A stretch of 64,000 nt of DNA from Arthrobacter sp. Y81 (lineage in GTDB: Bacteria > Actinomycetota > Actinomycetes > Actinomycetales > Micrococcaceae), in contig NZ_PJIL01000001.1 in NCBI RefSeq assembly GCF_002929335.1, positions 62,001-126,000 of the forward strand, given 5' to 3'. The position numbers and the translations under genes were made by a program. The notes below the pieces were generated by a model, which was not told the origin of the DNA, ran no database searches, and saw only the letters and a list, made by a program, of their open reading frames with translations. Below are positions 33,658 to 43,095 of this stretch, piece by piece. The number at the start of each line of letters is the position of its first letter. The first letter of the stretch is position 1.

Positions 33658-34734
33658 CTATCCACCGATTCCGAGGAACTTGCCCACGGACTTGCCCGCA
33701 TCTTTTAGCGTATCCGCCGTATCACTGACGAACTTTCCGGGATCCTGCACAGCGTTGACGATACCCTCGCCGACGTTCTTGCCGACGCTGCTGATGGTGT
33801 CCCAGTTCTCGTATATGGCAATGCCGACGCTGGCGACCTGGCAGACGGTCCCGGCTGGAGGCGGCAGGAAGCAGCCGACGCCCAACAGGCCCTTGCCGGC
33901 GCTGGCCAAGCCACCTTTTACATCGCCCTCGGAAAAGCTCTTCACCGAGTCGTAAGCACTGAACCCAACGCCTGCCCAGCCGAGTCCCCGGGCGAGGCCG
34001 GACTTGCCGAGCCATTCAAGCTTGGTTCCAGCACCGATCCACGGCTTTTCTTCCAGTATCGGGGCAAGGTTCTTCAGCACGCCGAACTGATGCAGGTTCT
34101 TCAGCGACGCAATGTCTGTGGCTTTGTCGATAAGTCCAAGGCCGCGGTTTGCGGCGGCGGATCCCTTCAGCATGTCGTCCAGGGCAGAGTTGCCGAGAAG
34201 CCTGTGGCCAGCGAAGCCGGGGCCGCCGATCCGATGGCGCCCTTGGAGGAACGACTTGATGAAATCCGCCCGCTGGTTTTTCAGCACCCATCCGTACTGA
34301 CTTACGTGCTTAGCAAGGGTGAGGGGTGCCTTGATGAACTTCTGGATGGTCAGGCCGCCCTTGAGCGCGCCGATGCCACCCAGCAGCACGCCGCCCAGGA
34401 CCCCTGCCAGTGTCCCGCCGGGGTCGCTGATGCTGCCCGGTCCGCCGCCGGAGCCGGACCCGGTGTTGCTGGCCTTCTCCTGCTGCTCGGCCTGGGTCAG
34501 CAGCTTCTTCGACTCCTGCTTGAGAGCCAATGCTGTTCTCTGAATGAGGGCACGGTGGCTGCTGTTCCAGTCGGCGCGGAACGTGACCGCGTCCTGACCC
34601 TTCCACGCGGGGTTGTTGTTGATCTGGTTGCTCAGCTGTGTTGACTGCTGAAGCAGGCTGTCGGATGTTTTGCCGAACTGCTGCGCGAGAGTCCGCAGCT
34701 GGGCAACGTCCGCGCCCCACAAGTTTCCTGCCAC
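33658..34734 (-). CDS. WXG100-domain protein with a long glycine-rich C-terminal region
   Basis: The 358-residue protein begins at GTG 34734 (GGGGGAT upstream). Residues 1-95 form a WXG100-type helical hairpin with the W-x-G turn at W44-K-G46 (NNPAWKGQDAV). A GSGSGGG linker near residue 96-110 leads to a 250-residue tail with hydrophobic glycine-rich stretches (GTLAGVLGGVLLGGIGALKGG; GKGLLGVGCFLPPPAGTVC). WXG100 fusions are substrates of type VII (Esx) secretion, often toxins. No secretion ATPase is in this window. The tail matches no toxin family I know; membrane insertion is conceivable. Confidence 0.75.
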   Translation of the reverse strand: MAGNLWGADVAQLRTLAQQFGKTSDSLLQQSTQLSNQINNNPAWKGQDAVTFRADWNSSHRALIQRTALALKQESKKLLTQAEQQEKASNTGSGSGGGPGSISDPGGTLAGVLGGVLLGGIGALKGGLTIQKFIKAPLTLAKHVSQYGWVLKNQRADFIKSFLQGRHRIGGPGFAGHRLLGNSALDDMLKGSAAANRGLGLIDKATDIASLKNLHQFGVLKNLAPILEEKPWIGAGTKLEWLGKSGLARGLGWAGVGFSAYDSVKSFSEGDVKGGLASAGKGLLGVGCFLPPPAGTVCQVASVGIAIYENWDTISSVGKNVGEGIVNAVQDPGKFVSDTADTLKDAGKSVGKFLGIGG

Positions 34735-34862
34735 AAGGCATCCCCCCAAAAGTTCTGAGCAGCGGATAATCGTCAAGCTGCTCGCACGACTCTAGTAGCT
34801 AAACAGCAGTGCCCGCGATGGGCTGGTCTCCCCATCGCAAAGGCAACCCGCCGCCTTAGCCG

Positions 34863-35081
34863 CTACTCGGCGTCGTGCTGCTCCAGCACCGCCGCCTTGC
34901 GGAGGCGCAGTGCGTAGACGGCCCCGAACGCGAACGCCTGGGTGACCACCACCAGCACGATGGCGCCGGCGATCTTGTTGCCGCCCAGGATCATGGTCAG
35001 CCCCACGATCGCGGAGAGAAGTGCCAGCAGCGGGAGCAGCATGTAGCCCAGGACAAAGAGTGTTTCCGGCTTCTTCAGCAT
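34863..35081 (-). CDS. Small two-segment membrane protein
   Basis: The 72-residue product has two hydrophobic segments (LFVLGYMLLPLLALLSAIVG and IAGAIVLVVVTQAFAFGAVY) and a charged tail. It begins 4 bases after the folA stop, so it is the third gene of a thyA-folA operon. Function unknown; the context hints at no direct folate role. Downstream, 34815-34838 contains an 8-bp hairpin (GCGATGGG/CCCATCGC) without a T-run. Confidence 0.65.
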   Translation of the reverse strand: MLKKPETLFVLGYMLLPLLALLSAIVGLTMILGGNKIAGAIVLVVVTQAFAFGAVYALRLRKAAVLEQHDAE

Positions 35082-35085
35082 GCTC

Positions 35086-35670
35086 CTAGCCCTCTGTCCG
35101 GCGCCACATGGTGAACCGGTACCGCGTTCCGCTGGTGGACGTCAGCCAGCCGGTGGCCGGTTCGCTCGCGGCCAGCTTCCACTCGAAGCCGAGATCGGGC
35201 GCATAGGTGTCGCCGTCCGTCTCGGAATCAATGAACGTCACTACCGCGACGTTGGCGATGTCCAGGGTCTGCGCAAAGATTTCTCCGCCGCCCAGCACCC
35301 ACACCGTTTCGTGGCCGGGCGCGAACTGGGATTCCAGCAGGGCGTCGTCGAGCGACTTCACCGCGAGGGCGCCCTCCGCCTCGGCGGTGTCGCCCCAGCC
35401 TTCCTGCCGTGTCACCACAATGTTGGTGCGCCCCGGTAGGGGACGGTACTTGTCCGGGAAGGACAGCCAGGTCTTGCGGCCCATGATCACCGGGTGCCCG
35501 TTGGTGAGCCGGGTGAAATGCTTCATGTCCTCGGGCAGGTGCCACGGCATGTCGCCGTCCTTGCCGATCACGCCTGCCGTGGTCTGGGCCCAGACAAGCC
35601 CCACTCCGGTGGCGTCGTCGGCAATTTTTTCAGTGAAGGCCAGGGGATCCATGGCGTTGTCGGTGCTCAT
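35086..35670 (-). CDS. folA: Dihydrofolate reductase
   Basis: The 194-residue enzyme reduces dihydrofolate to tetrahydrofolate with NADPH. Core features are [20 protein letters not shown] (with the catalytic acid in LPEDM, near residue 48), GRKTWLSFP and NIVVTRQ, and [12 protein letters not shown]. The first 20 residues are an extension before the usual start of the fold (VGLVWAQ). Its ATG overlaps the thyA stop by four bases, so it is translationally coupled to the gene that generates its substrate. Confidence 0.93.
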   Translation of the reverse strand: MSTDNAMDPLAFTEKIADDATGVGLVWAQTTAGVIGKDGDMPWHLPEDMKHFTRLTNGHPVIMGRKTWLSFPDKYRPLPGRTNIVVTRQEGWGDTAEAEGALAVKSLDDALLESQFAPGHETVWVLGGGEIFAQTLDIANVAVVTFIDSETDGDTYAPDLGFEWKLAASEPATGWLTSTSGTRYRFTMWRRTEG

Positions 35671-36470
35671 ACTGCGATCGGCGCCTTAATCGTAGGGTGG
35701 TGCTGGTAGCCGACGACTTCGAAGTCGTCCAGCGTGTAGTCGAAAATTGTGTCCGGCTTGCGCAGGATCTTCAGCTGCGGGTACTCGTACGGCTCCCGTT
35801 TCAGCTGCTTGAGCACCTGGTCCATGTGGTTGTCGTAGATGTGCACATCCCCGCCGGTCCAGACGAACTCACCCGGTTCCAGGCCCACCTGCTGCGCCAG
35901 CATGCATGTCAGCAGCGCATAGGAGGCGATGTTGAACGGGACGCCCAGGAACGTGTCCGCGGAGCGCTGGTAAAGCTGGCAGGACAGCTTGCCGTCCGCA
36001 ACGTAGAACTGGAAGAAGGCGTGGCACGGGGGCAGGGCCATGTCCTGGAGCTCGGCGACATTCCAGGCGGAGACGATGTGCCGGCGCGAGTCCGGGTTGG
36101 ACTTCAGGTTCCCCACCAGTTCGGCGATCTGGTCGATGTGGCCGCCGTCGGGCGTCGGCCAGCTGCGCCACTGGACACCGTAAACGGGGCCGAGTTCGCC
36201 GTCGGCATCTGCCCATTCGTTCCAGATGGTGACGCCCTGGTCCTGCATCCACTTCACATTGGTCTCGCCGCGCAGGAACCACAGCAGCTCGACGGCCACG
36301 GACTTGAAATGCACCCGCTTAGTGGTGACCAGCGGGAAGCTTTGGCTCAGGTCAAAGCGCATCTGCCGTCCAAACACGCTGAGCGTGCCGGTGCCGGTGC
36401 GGTCTGATTTGTGCGTGCCGTTGGCAAGGACGTCGCGCAGGAGGTCTTCATAGGGCGTTGGAATGCTCAC
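35667..36470 (-). CDS. thyA: Thymidylate synthase
   Basis: The 267-residue enzyme methylates dUMP using methylene-tetrahydrofolate. Catalytic Cys in [13 protein letters not shown] (near residue 149), phosphate-binding Arg in [17 protein letters not shown] and the pair RRHIVSAWN, plus [12 protein letters not shown] and GDVHIYDNH, are all present. It starts at GTG 36470, six bases after a TAGACT box that overlaps the stop codon of the upstream GntR gene, giving a leaderless promoter inside the preceding operon end. Confidence 0.95.
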   Translation of the reverse strand: MSIPTPYEDLLRDVLANGTHKSDRTGTGTLSVFGRQMRFDLSQSFPLVTTKRVHFKSVAVELLWFLRGETNVKWMQDQGVTIWNEWADADGELGPVYGVQWRSWPTPDGGHIDQIAELVGNLKSNPDSRRHIVSAWNVAELQDMALPPCHAFFQFYVADGKLSCQLYQRSADTFLGVPFNIASYALLTCMLAQQVGLEPGEFVWTGGDVHIYDNHMDQVLKQLKREPYEYPQLKILRKPDTIFDYTLDDFEVVGYQHHPTIKAPIAV

Positions 36471-36476
36471 CGTCCC

Positions 36477-36482
36477 AGTCTA
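36477..36482 (-). promoter_or_regulatory. -10 box of a likely leaderless thyA promoter
   Basis: On the minus strand TAGACT (overlapping the GntR stop codon) lies six bases before the GTG at 36470. Confidence 0.5.
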
Positions 36483-36866
36483 CTGATGGCCGAGCCGCAC
36501 GCGCAGAATGCCCTGGAGCGTGCCGTCATCAAGGCCCGCCGCGCGGCCTTCCCTGATGTAACGGTCGACGGCGGCCACGACGTCGGCGTTGACGGCGCCA
36601 CCGGGCGGCAGACCGTCGTCGGGCATACCGACGACGACGGTGCCGTTCCGCCGCCGCGTTTCGATCAGGCCGGCCTGCTCGAGTTCCTTGTAGGCCCGTG
36701 CCACTGTGCCCGCCGCGATGCCCAGGTCCGCGGCAAGGCTGCGCACGGTGGGCAGCCGGGTTCCGGCAGCCAGCGAGCCCACGGCAATTAGCGAGGAGAT
36801 CTGCGTGCGGATTTGCTCATAGGGCGGCACTGCCGATCCGAGGTCCACGGAAATGCCCGCCGTCAT
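36480..36866 (-). CDS. GntR-family regulator, YtrA subfamily
   Basis: This 128-residue protein has a GntR winged helix (PPYEQIRTQISSLIAVGSL, residues 13-32; RSLAADLGIAAGTVARAYKELEQAG) and only a short C-terminal helix region, the mark of the YtrA subfamily, whose members usually control neighbouring membrane transporters. Its ATG overlaps the stop of the large membrane protein gene by four bases, so it is the second gene of that operon. A palindrome upstream of the operon is the likely binding site. Confidence 0.85.
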   Translation of the reverse strand: MTAGISVDLGSAVPPYEQIRTQISSLIAVGSLAAGTRLPTVRSLAADLGIAAGTVARAYKELEQAGLIETRRRNGTVVVGMPDDGLPPGGAVNADVVAAVDRYIREGRAAGLDDGTLQGILRVRLGHQ

Positions 36867-38506
36867 GTGATGGCTTCCCTATCGGGCAGGGGAGCGGACC
36901 GGGAGCCGGATCCCGCGAGGGCACGTACGGGCACGAGTGCCGTCACGATCGCCGCACCGGCCATGATGGCACCGGCGAGGGAGGCGGGCCACCAGGGGAT
37001 GGTCGGCATAAACGCCACGCCGAACACAGCTGCCCACGCTTGGCTGTTCATGAGCAAAACCATGGCTGCCTGCGCCATGAACATGGACGAAAGTGTCCGG
37101 ACTATCCGGTATACGGTGATGGCCCGCAGGGCGGCGTCGAGGCCCGGGGGAGCGTCCCGTACTCCGTGCCGGCCTCGCGTGGCGAGGAACGCCGGGAGCG
37201 CCAGGATCACACCGATTGCGCTGAAGACGGCGGGAGGCAGCCACGCCCCGTCGCGGCCAATGAGTGAGTTTCCGAGCGCTGATACAACGAGCGTTGTCAC
37301 GAAGACCAGCAACGCCAGGATCGCGGTGGTATACAAAGCTGCAGACACCGGCTGCCGGGGCCAGGTGCGGGGCCGATCAGCGCTGGCGTAGTTGCGCTGC
37401 AGCAGGAGCTCGCCAGCGGCGAGGACCAAAAGCACCAGCGCGGCCATCAAGGCCACGAAAGCGGGCGGCCCGTAGCCCGCTGGCGCGGCCATGATCGCGG
37501 GCACGAGGAAGACTCCGACGAGGAGGGGAAGGGCCGCGGCGACACCGAGGGCGGCGCCGACCGAGGAAACCAGCCGGGCTGCGGGGTGCGACCCTCCGGC
37601 CGGCGTAGTGAGTTTCGCCTGGGAGCCTGTCGGCCCGGCCAGTTTCGGCGGTGCCCAGACCAGCATGGCCAGCAGAACGGCCATGCCCACAAGGCCCGCG
37701 AAATTTGTCCACGACGTGCTGCCGACGGCGGGGTCCGGCCGGGCCGCAAAGTTGCCGGCGATGGCTGCCAGGCCCGACGCCACGGTTGTCACCGTGCGCA
37801 GGAGCCGGTTCATGGCAATGGTCCGGAGCACTGAGTTGTCGTGGTCCGTCAGCGGCTCGAGTTGCCTGCGGTGGGAGATCAGCAGCAGCACCACCCACGT
37901 GCCCGCAGCCAGGACAACCAGCGCCGCGCCCAGCCAGGTGGCAAGTTCGATGCCGGCGATCCGCCCGTCGCCGCCGATGGTCCGGAATCCTTCCGGATCC
38001 TCCCGGACTGACCCGTAGGGCATCGGTGTGTACGCTGGAAGCGTGCCCGTCCAGGCGATGAAGACCGCCGCGCCCGTGAAGATGGCCAGGGTTGTCCACG
38101 CCAGCGGCCGCGGAAGGAAATCACGGATCTTCCGCACATGCAGGCTTGCCTTGCGGTGGCGGCGTTTGGGCCGCGGATAGCTGACCTGGCCGAGGGCATG
38201 GATCCCGATGACGCCAAGGACAGGCCAGGCCAGTGCCGGGATGACTGTCTCGGGTGTCACCAGGAAAGGTCCGATGACAGGGCTGTTAGTCCTGCCGGCC
38301 GGGATGATGCCGCTGTTCATGGCGCCCTGCAGTGAACTGGCCATCCAGCCGATGACCCCAACCCAGAGCGCGTGCTGGGACACAGTTTCGGGGGATGCCC
38401 CCATCTTAGGTTCCCACACCACCCACCTGAGGATGAGATAGACAACGACGGCGGCGGCCAGCGGTCCCAGCATCAGCGTTGGCGGCACTTCGAATTGGCC
38501 CGGCAT
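36863..38506 (-). CDS. Polytopic membrane protein of unknown family
   Basis: The 547-residue protein has about 11-12 hydrophobic segments spread along its length and no recognisable catalytic or ATP-binding motif. The N-terminus (MLGPLAAAVVVYLILRWVVW) is a membrane segment and the C-terminus is cytoplasmic-like and basic. The ATG at 38506 has GGGGGGA upstream. Coupled to a YtrA-type GntR regulator, it may be an exporter or a DUF1648-like sensor partner; I cannot name it. Confidence 0.65.
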   Translation of the reverse strand: MPGQFEVPPTLMLGPLAAAVVVYLILRWVVWEPKMGASPETVSQHALWVGVIGWMASSLQGAMNSGIIPAGRTNSPVIGPFLVTPETVIPALAWPVLGVIGIHALGQVSYPRPKRRHRKASLHVRKIRDFLPRPLAWTTLAIFTGAAVFIAWTGTLPAYTPMPYGSVREDPEGFRTIGGDGRIAGIELATWLGAALVVLAAGTWVVLLLISHRRQLEPLTDHDNSVLRTIAMNRLLRTVTTVASGLAAIAGNFAARPDPAVGSTSWTNFAGLVGMAVLLAMLVWAPPKLAGPTGSQAKLTTPAGGSHPAARLVSSVGAALGVAAALPLLVGVFLVPAIMAAPAGYGPPAFVALMAALVLLVLAAGELLLQRNYASADRPRTWPRQPVSAALYTTAILALLVFVTTLVVSALGNSLIGRDGAWLPPAVFSAIGVILALPAFLATRGRHGVRDAPPGLDAALRAITVYRIVRTLSSMFMAQAAMVLLMNSQAWAAVFGVAFMPTIPWWPASLAGAIMAGAAIVTALVPVRALAGSGSRSAPLPDREAIT

Positions 38507-38520
38507 AATCCCCCCAGATT

Positions 38521-38552
38521 TTTGCATCAATGTACTGAGTATTTGATACAAA
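38521..38552. promoter_or_regulatory. Candidate GntR (YtrA-type) operator
   Basis: TTTGCATCAA (38521-38530) and TTGATACAAA (38543-38552) are near-perfect inverted arms (9 of 10 pairs) with inner TACT/AGTA, an AT-rich island in GC-rich DNA. It sits 15 bases before the start codon of the membrane protein gene, fitting autorepression by the operon's own GntR regulator. Confidence 0.6.
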
Positions 38553-38576
38553 GACCTGGGGGTCAAACCGACCCAT

Positions 38577-38626
38577 TACTTGGCGTGCCGGGCGGGCGGG
38601 CTACTTGGCGTGCCGGGCGGGCGGGC
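38577..38626. repeat. Perfect 25-base tandem duplication
   Basis: TACTTGGCGTGCCGGGCGGGCGGGC is repeated exactly twice (38577-38601 and 38602-38626) between the membrane protein promoter and the end of the mutT1-like gene. Confidence 0.85.
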
Positions 38627-38640
38627 GCCGGCACGGCCCG

Positions 38641-39645
38641 CTAATCGTCGAAGGGCCTGAACTGTTCCACTGCGACGATTTTGTGGTTGCTGCCGCGGGC
38701 CACGTGGCACACGATGATCTCACCCGGAGCCAGGTAGGGGTCGGAGGACGGCAGGAGCGCCCGCAGCCGGCCGTTCATGTGCTCCCCGAGCTGCTTGATG
38801 ACGGTAGGCAGTGCGGGCCGGTGGGTGCACAGGGCAATGGCGCGCTGTTTGTCGAAGAGTGATTCGACGACGGCAGCGGTCTTCTTGGGGCTGCGGGCGT
38901 GGCGGTGCTCCGTCAGGGCATCGTGCAGTTTCACCTTGGCTTCGGCAGACTTGGCGTACGGGGCAATCGTGGCCACGCAGCGCTGCCACGGGCTCGAGTG
39001 CACGCGCATCGGCTTCCACACATGCAGCAGCCGGCGAACGGCCTGTGCCTGGCGCAATCCGGTGGCAGCGAGCGGACGGTCGCCTTCCGCTTTGGTCCAG
39101 GAAGAACGCGGCTTGGCTTTGGCATGGCGGACCACCAGCAGCGGCCAGGTATCCAGTTCCTTGCGGTCGTAGGCTGCCACCAGCCGCTCGAGTGGCGCCA
39201 CATCACCGGGGTTGCTCAGCAGGGCGGCCGCCTTTTCCGGCGAACACCACATCACGCTGTCCACTTCCTTGCCGTCCGGACGAAGCACGGCACCGTCCAC
39301 ATCCACGGCCCAGTAGTGCACTACCTTCAGGCCGGCAGACACATGGTAATGAATGGGCGGAAGGGGAATGCCCAGGGTGGCCTTGAGCCCGATCTCCTCT
39401 TCGATCTCGCGGACGGCGCACTCAGGGATGGTCTCGCCGGCGTCGATCTTGCCTTTGGGCCACGACCAGTCGTCATAGCTCGGACGGTGGATCAGCAGGA
39501 CTTCCAGCTTGTCCTTGTTGACGCGCCACGGCAAAGCGCCCGCCGCAACCACGGCAATGGGTTCGCCGGGATGGTCGGTCTGGTCGGCAACGAGCGAATC
39601 GTTTGCCGTGTCATTGCTGACGGCACTTGTCTCGTCACTCTTCAA
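38641..39645 (-). CDS. mutT1: Nudix hydrolase fused to a histidine phosphatase domain (MutT1-like)
   Basis: The 334-residue protein joins a Nudix domain (box GKIDAGETIPECAVREIEEEIGL split here as GKIDAGETIPE and REIEEEIG, residues 65-87) to a SixA-type phosphatase with the RHG-like motif LLVVRHAKAK near 175. Mycobacterial MutT1 with this architecture hydrolyses 8-oxo-dGTP and diadenosine polyphosphates. It starts at TTG 39645 with AGGA upstream, 10 bases after the polyphosphate kinase stop, the same gene order as in mycobacteria. Confidence 0.9.
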   Translation of the reverse strand: MKSDETSAVSNDTANDSLVADQTDHPGEPIAVVAAGALPWRVNKDKLEVLLIHRPSYDDWSWPKGKIDAGETIPECAVREIEEEIGLKATLGIPLPPIHYHVSAGLKVVHYWAVDVDGAVLRPDGKEVDSVMWCSPEKAAALLSNPGDVAPLERLVAAYDRKELDTWPLLVVRHAKAKPRSSWTKAEGDRPLAATGLRQAQAVRRLLHVWKPMRVHSSPWQRCVATIAPYAKSAEAKVKLHDALTEHRHARSPKKTAAVVESLFDKQRAIALCTHRPALPTVIKQLGEHMNGRLRALLPSSDPYLAPGEIIVCHVARGSNHKIVAVEQFRPFDD

Positions 39646-39655
39646 GGCCAGGGTC

Positions 39656-41905
39656 CTACCGCCTTACCGTCGGGCGCTGGCGGGAGCGCGATGCGAGCAG
39701 CCATGACTGGACGTCTTCCAGGAGCCGGCCGTCGTCGCCGAGGTGGTGCCTGGTCCATTCGCCTTGGCTGTCCAGGTGCCAGCTGGCGGTTTCCGGGTCC
39801 ATGTAGCGGCGGAGCATGTCCAGTACATAGGCGGTGTCGTCGCCGCTGGTGAGCTGGACGAGGGCTTCCACGCGCCGGTCCAGGTTGCGGTGCATCATGT
39901 CGGCGGAACCGATATAGACCACGGGGTCGCCGCCGTTGGCGAAAGCGAAGACCCGCGAGTGCTCCAGGAACCGTCCCAGCACGGAGCGCACGGTGATGTT
40001 TTCGCTGAGTCCCGGGATGCCCGGGCGCAGGGAACAGATGCCGCGGACGATCACGTCAACGTTCACGCCGGCCTGCGACGCTCGGTAGAGCGAGTCGATG
40101 ATCGCCTCGTCCACCATGGAGTTGACCTTGATCTGCACCCTGGCGGCGATGCCGGCCTTGGCGTTGCGGATTTCCTTCTCGATGCGGTCGATAAGTCCCG
40201 AACGCACGGAACGGGGCGCCACAAGGAGCCGCTTGAAGGTGGACTTCGGGGCATAGCCGGAGAGCTGGTTGAAGAGCTTGGAAAGGTCCTCGCCTACCTG
40301 CTCGTTGGCGGTCAGCAGCCCGAGGTCCTCGTAGTAGCGCGCCGTGCGCGGGTGGTAGTTGCCGGTGCCGATGTGGCAGTAGCGCCGCAGGCCGTCCACT
40401 TCCTGGCGGACCACGAGGGACAGCTTGCAGTGGGTCTTCAGGCCCACGATGCCGTACACAACGTGCACGCCGGCCTGTTCCAGTTTCCGGGCCCAGGAAA
40501 TGTTGGCCTGTTCGTCGAACCGGGCCTTGATCTCCACCAGGGCCAGCACCTGCTTGCCTGCCTCCGCGGCGTCGATGAGGGCGTCGACGATGGGGGAGTC
40601 GCCGGAGGTGCGGTACAGGGTCTGCTTGATGGCCTGCACCTTCGGGTCCGCCGCGGCCTGTTCCAGGAAAGCCTGGACGGAGGTGGAGAAGGAATCGTAC
40701 GGGTGGTGCAGGAGGATGTCCCGCCGGCGCATGGCGGCAAACACGTTCGCCGCCTTGGACGTTTCCGATTCATTCAGGTACCGCGAGGTGTGCGGCACAT
40801 GCTTGGGGTAGTGCAGGTCCGCGCGGTCGATCCCGGCAATGACGGACAAGCCGCGGAGGTCCAGCGGGGCAGGAACGGAGTAGACCTCGGACTCCTCCAC
40901 ACCCAGTTCGCGGATCAGCAGGGCCCGGATGTTCGGGTTGATGTCGTTGGTGACCTCGAGGCGCACGGGCGGGCCGAACCGGCGGCGCAGCAGTTCCTTC
41001 TCGAGCGCCTGCAGCAGGTTCTCGGCGTCGTCCTCTTCGACCTCGACGTCCTCGTTACGGGTGACGCGGAAGGTGTGGTGCTCCAGGACCTCCATGCCGG
41101 CGAACAACTGGTCCAGGTGGACTGCGATGACCTCTTCCAAAGCGATGAACCGGGCCACCCGGCCGGGCACGGATCCGGCACGCGGGCCGTCGATGGAGAT
41201 GAGGCGGGGCAACTGGTCGGGAACCTTGACGCGGGCGAACAGCTCCTTGTCGCTGACCGGGTTGCGCACCACCACGGCCAGGTTCAGGGACAGCCCCGAG
41301 ATGTAGGGGAACGGGTGTGCGGGGTCCACCGCGAGGGGCGTCAGGATTGGGAAGACCTTCTCCGCGAACATGGCGCTGAGCTGGTCCTTGGCCTGGTCAT
41401 CCAGTTCGTCCCAATGCATGAGGTGGATGTGCTCGTAGGCGAGGGCGGGCCGGATCTGCTCGGCGTAGACCCGCGCGTGGCGCTGCTGGAGCCGGTGGGC
41501 GGCTTCGCCGATCTGGTCCAGAACCTGCAATGGGCTCAGGCCGGCCGGGGACGGTACGGCCAGTCCTGTGGCGATACGGCGCTTCAGGCCGGCAACACGG
41601 ACCATGAAGAACTCGTCCAGGTTGGAGGCAAAGATGGAGAGGAAACTGACCCGCTCCAGGAGATAGAGGTTCGGGTCCTCGGCAAGTTCCAGGACACGCG
41701 AATTGAAGGCCAGCCAGCTGAGCTCACGGTCCAGGAACCGGTCCGGGCTGATGTCGCCTTCCGGCTCAAGGTTGGGGGCGAACTCGGGGATGTCGATCCG
41801 GTCCTGCGTGGCACGGGAGGCCGGCACCTCGGAGGACCCGAAGCGGGCGCGCGCTGGCCGCACCTTAGCTCCAGACGTGGCTGTCCCGGCTGATTCCGGT
41901 TGCAT
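39656..41905 (-). CDS. ppk1: Polyphosphate kinase 1
   Basis: The 749-residue enzyme makes polyphosphate from ATP at the membrane. Seen are the N-terminal [17 protein letters not shown] (residues 61-77), the phospho-His motif [16 protein letters not shown] (near 485) and the second His region [18 protein letters not shown] (near 520), plus [16 protein letters not shown]. The family length is about 690-740. The first 50 residues are a variable extension. It leads the mutT1-like gene; no phosphate-regulon box could be identified with confidence upstream. Confidence 0.95.
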   Translation of the reverse strand: MQPESAGTATSGAKVRPARARFGSSEVPASRATQDRIDIPEFAPNLEPEGDISPDRFLDRELSWLAFNSRVLELAEDPNLYLLERVSFLSIFASNLDEFFMVRVAGLKRRIATGLAVPSPAGLSPLQVLDQIGEAAHRLQQRHARVYAEQIRPALAYEHIHLMHWDELDDQAKDQLSAMFAEKVFPILTPLAVDPAHPFPYISGLSLNLAVVVRNPVSDKELFARVKVPDQLPRLISIDGPRAGSVPGRVARFIALEEVIAVHLDQLFAGMEVLEHHTFRVTRNEDVEVEEDDAENLLQALEKELLRRRFGPPVRLEVTNDINPNIRALLIRELGVEESEVYSVPAPLDLRGLSVIAGIDRADLHYPKHVPHTSRYLNESETSKAANVFAAMRRRDILLHHPYDSFSTSVQAFLEQAAADPKVQAIKQTLYRTSGDSPIVDALIDAAEAGKQVLALVEIKARFDEQANISWARKLEQAGVHVVYGIVGLKTHCKLSLVVRQEVDGLRRYCHIGTGNYHPRTARYYEDLGLLTANEQVGEDLSKLFNQLSGYAPKSTFKRLLVAPRSVRSGLIDRIEKEIRNAKAGIAARVQIKVNSMVDEAIIDSLYRASQAGVNVDVIVRGICSLRPGIPGLSENITVRSVLGRFLEHSRVFAFANGGDPVVYIGSADMMHRNLDRRVEALVQLTSGDDTAYVLDMLRRYMDPETASWHLDSQGEWTRHHLGDDGRLLEDVQSWLLASRSRQRPTVRR

Positions 41906-42008
41906 GGTCTCTCCTTTTGCTGGCGCGGTTTACCTTCAACCTTACAAGCATTCGATTCGGGGGATATGTAGATTTCCTGAACCGTCCCGCGTGCGTCAGC
42001 CGATTGGA

Positions 42009-42980
42009 TTAACTGGCGTTTAAGGGTCCATACATAACGTCCGCATCCCATCGCGTGAAGCCGAGCCTGCGGTAGAGCGAAACGGCCGGAGTGTTGTCGG
42101 CATCCGTGTACAGCATGACCGCGTGGAAGCCCTTGTCCTGGAGGTATTTGATGCCTGCCACAGTGAGGGCTTTGCCGAGTCCCATGCCCTGGGCCTCGGG
42201 GGCCACACCCACCACGTACACCTCGCCCATCGCCGGGTGGCTGCCGTGACGCGGGTGCACCTTGGTCCAGTGGAACCCGAGGATCCGGCCGGACGAGTCT
42301 ACGGCCAGGAGGAAGCCGGCCGGATCGAACCAGTCCTCGGCCATCCGGGCCGAGAGGTCCTGCCGTGTCATGTCTCCCTGCTCGGGGTGGTGGGAGAAGG
42401 CGGCCTTGTTGGCTGCAAGCCAGGCCTCTTCATCCTGGCCTGGCACGAAGGCGCGCAGGGTGACGCCGCCAGGGAGGGCGGCGTCGGGGAGTTCCGCGTC
42501 AGACGCGGTGAGCCGCATCTTCCACAGTTCCCGGATCGGTCCGTACCCGTACTTGGCTGCGAGGTCCGCCGCGGCCTCGTGGTTTCCGTGGGACCAAGCC
42601 TTGAGCCCGTCGAACCCCCGGGATGCCTTGAGTGTGGCCACCAGCCTGTCCGCCACCCCCTGGTTCCGGTAGCTGGGGTGCACTGCCACCTCAAGCACGC
42701 CGGTGCCGTCCGCTTCCTCAACCACCACCGCAAATCCGGCAAGGTCCTGGGCAGTGGCAGGGTCCGAATCCTCATCCGGCGCGTAGAGGGCCAGGGCCAG
42801 GAGCGAATGGCTGCCTGACTCGCCGGCGCGGAGCGTCACAAAGGTCTGTTCGGACAGCGGAGGGTTGCCGTCCGACTCTTCGGCGGCTGCAGCGAGGGCG
42901 GTGAAATCCCTCAGCAGCTCCTCATCCACTTCGCCTTTGAGGACGAGCACGGGCCAGTTTTCGGGATGCGCAGGACTCAT
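42009..42980 (-). CDS. mshD: Mycothiol synthase
   Basis: The 323-residue protein has two GNAT domains. It acetylates Cys-GlcN-Ins in the last step of mycothiol synthesis, the main thiol of actinobacteria. The C-terminal domain carries the acetyl-CoA loop VGVAPEAQGMGLGKALTV (Q-x-x-G-x-G, near residues 257-274) and SLYRRLGFTRWDADVMY. The N-terminal domain has a weaker loop (VHPSYRNQGVADRLV). The ATG at 42980 lacks a Shine-Dalgarno; TAGCCT seven bases upstream suggests a leaderless mRNA. glnR lies upstream, as in Mycobacterium. Confidence 0.92.
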   Translation of the reverse strand: MSPAHPENWPVLVLKGEVDEELLRDFTALAAAAEESDGNPPLSEQTFVTLRAGESGSHSLLALALYAPDEDSDPATAQDLAGFAVVVEEADGTGVLEVAVHPSYRNQGVADRLVATLKASRGFDGLKAWSHGNHEAAADLAAKYGYGPIRELWKMRLTASDAELPDAALPGGVTLRAFVPGQDEEAWLAANKAAFSHHPEQGDMTRQDLSARMAEDWFDPAGFLLAVDSSGRILGFHWTKVHPRHGSHPAMGEVYVVGVAPEAQGMGLGKALTVAGIKYLQDKGFHAVMLYTDADNTPAVSLYRRLGFTRWDADVMYGPLNAS

Positions 42981-43031
42981 GGAGTAAAGGCTATACGGCC
43001 CGTCTGGCTGGCGGAGGGATTGGGTGCCGAT

Positions 43032-43060
43032 TTGATGCCGCGGGATCCGGCACGTATAGT
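43032..43060 (+). promoter_or_regulatory. Promoter of a predicted small RNA
   Basis: TTGATG (43032-43037), 17 bases, TATAGT (43055-43060): close to the vegetative consensus and opposite in direction to both flanking genes (mshD and glnR). Confidence 0.6.
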
Positions 43061-43095
43061 CGTTACCTGTTCCGGCTTCCTGAAGCGGGATTTGA

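Noticed and set aside
34815..34838. Terminator of the thyA-folA operon
   Set aside because: An 8-bp hairpin is present, but no T-run follows on the minus strand, so it was not listed as a terminator.
35086..36470. Prophage-derived thyA-folA
   Set aside because: The pair has normal host-like composition and order, with no phage genes nearby.
39743..41893. 716-codon frame opposite ppk1
   Set aside because: Antisense shadow of a well-conserved enzyme, with low-complexity Val/Gly/His composition.
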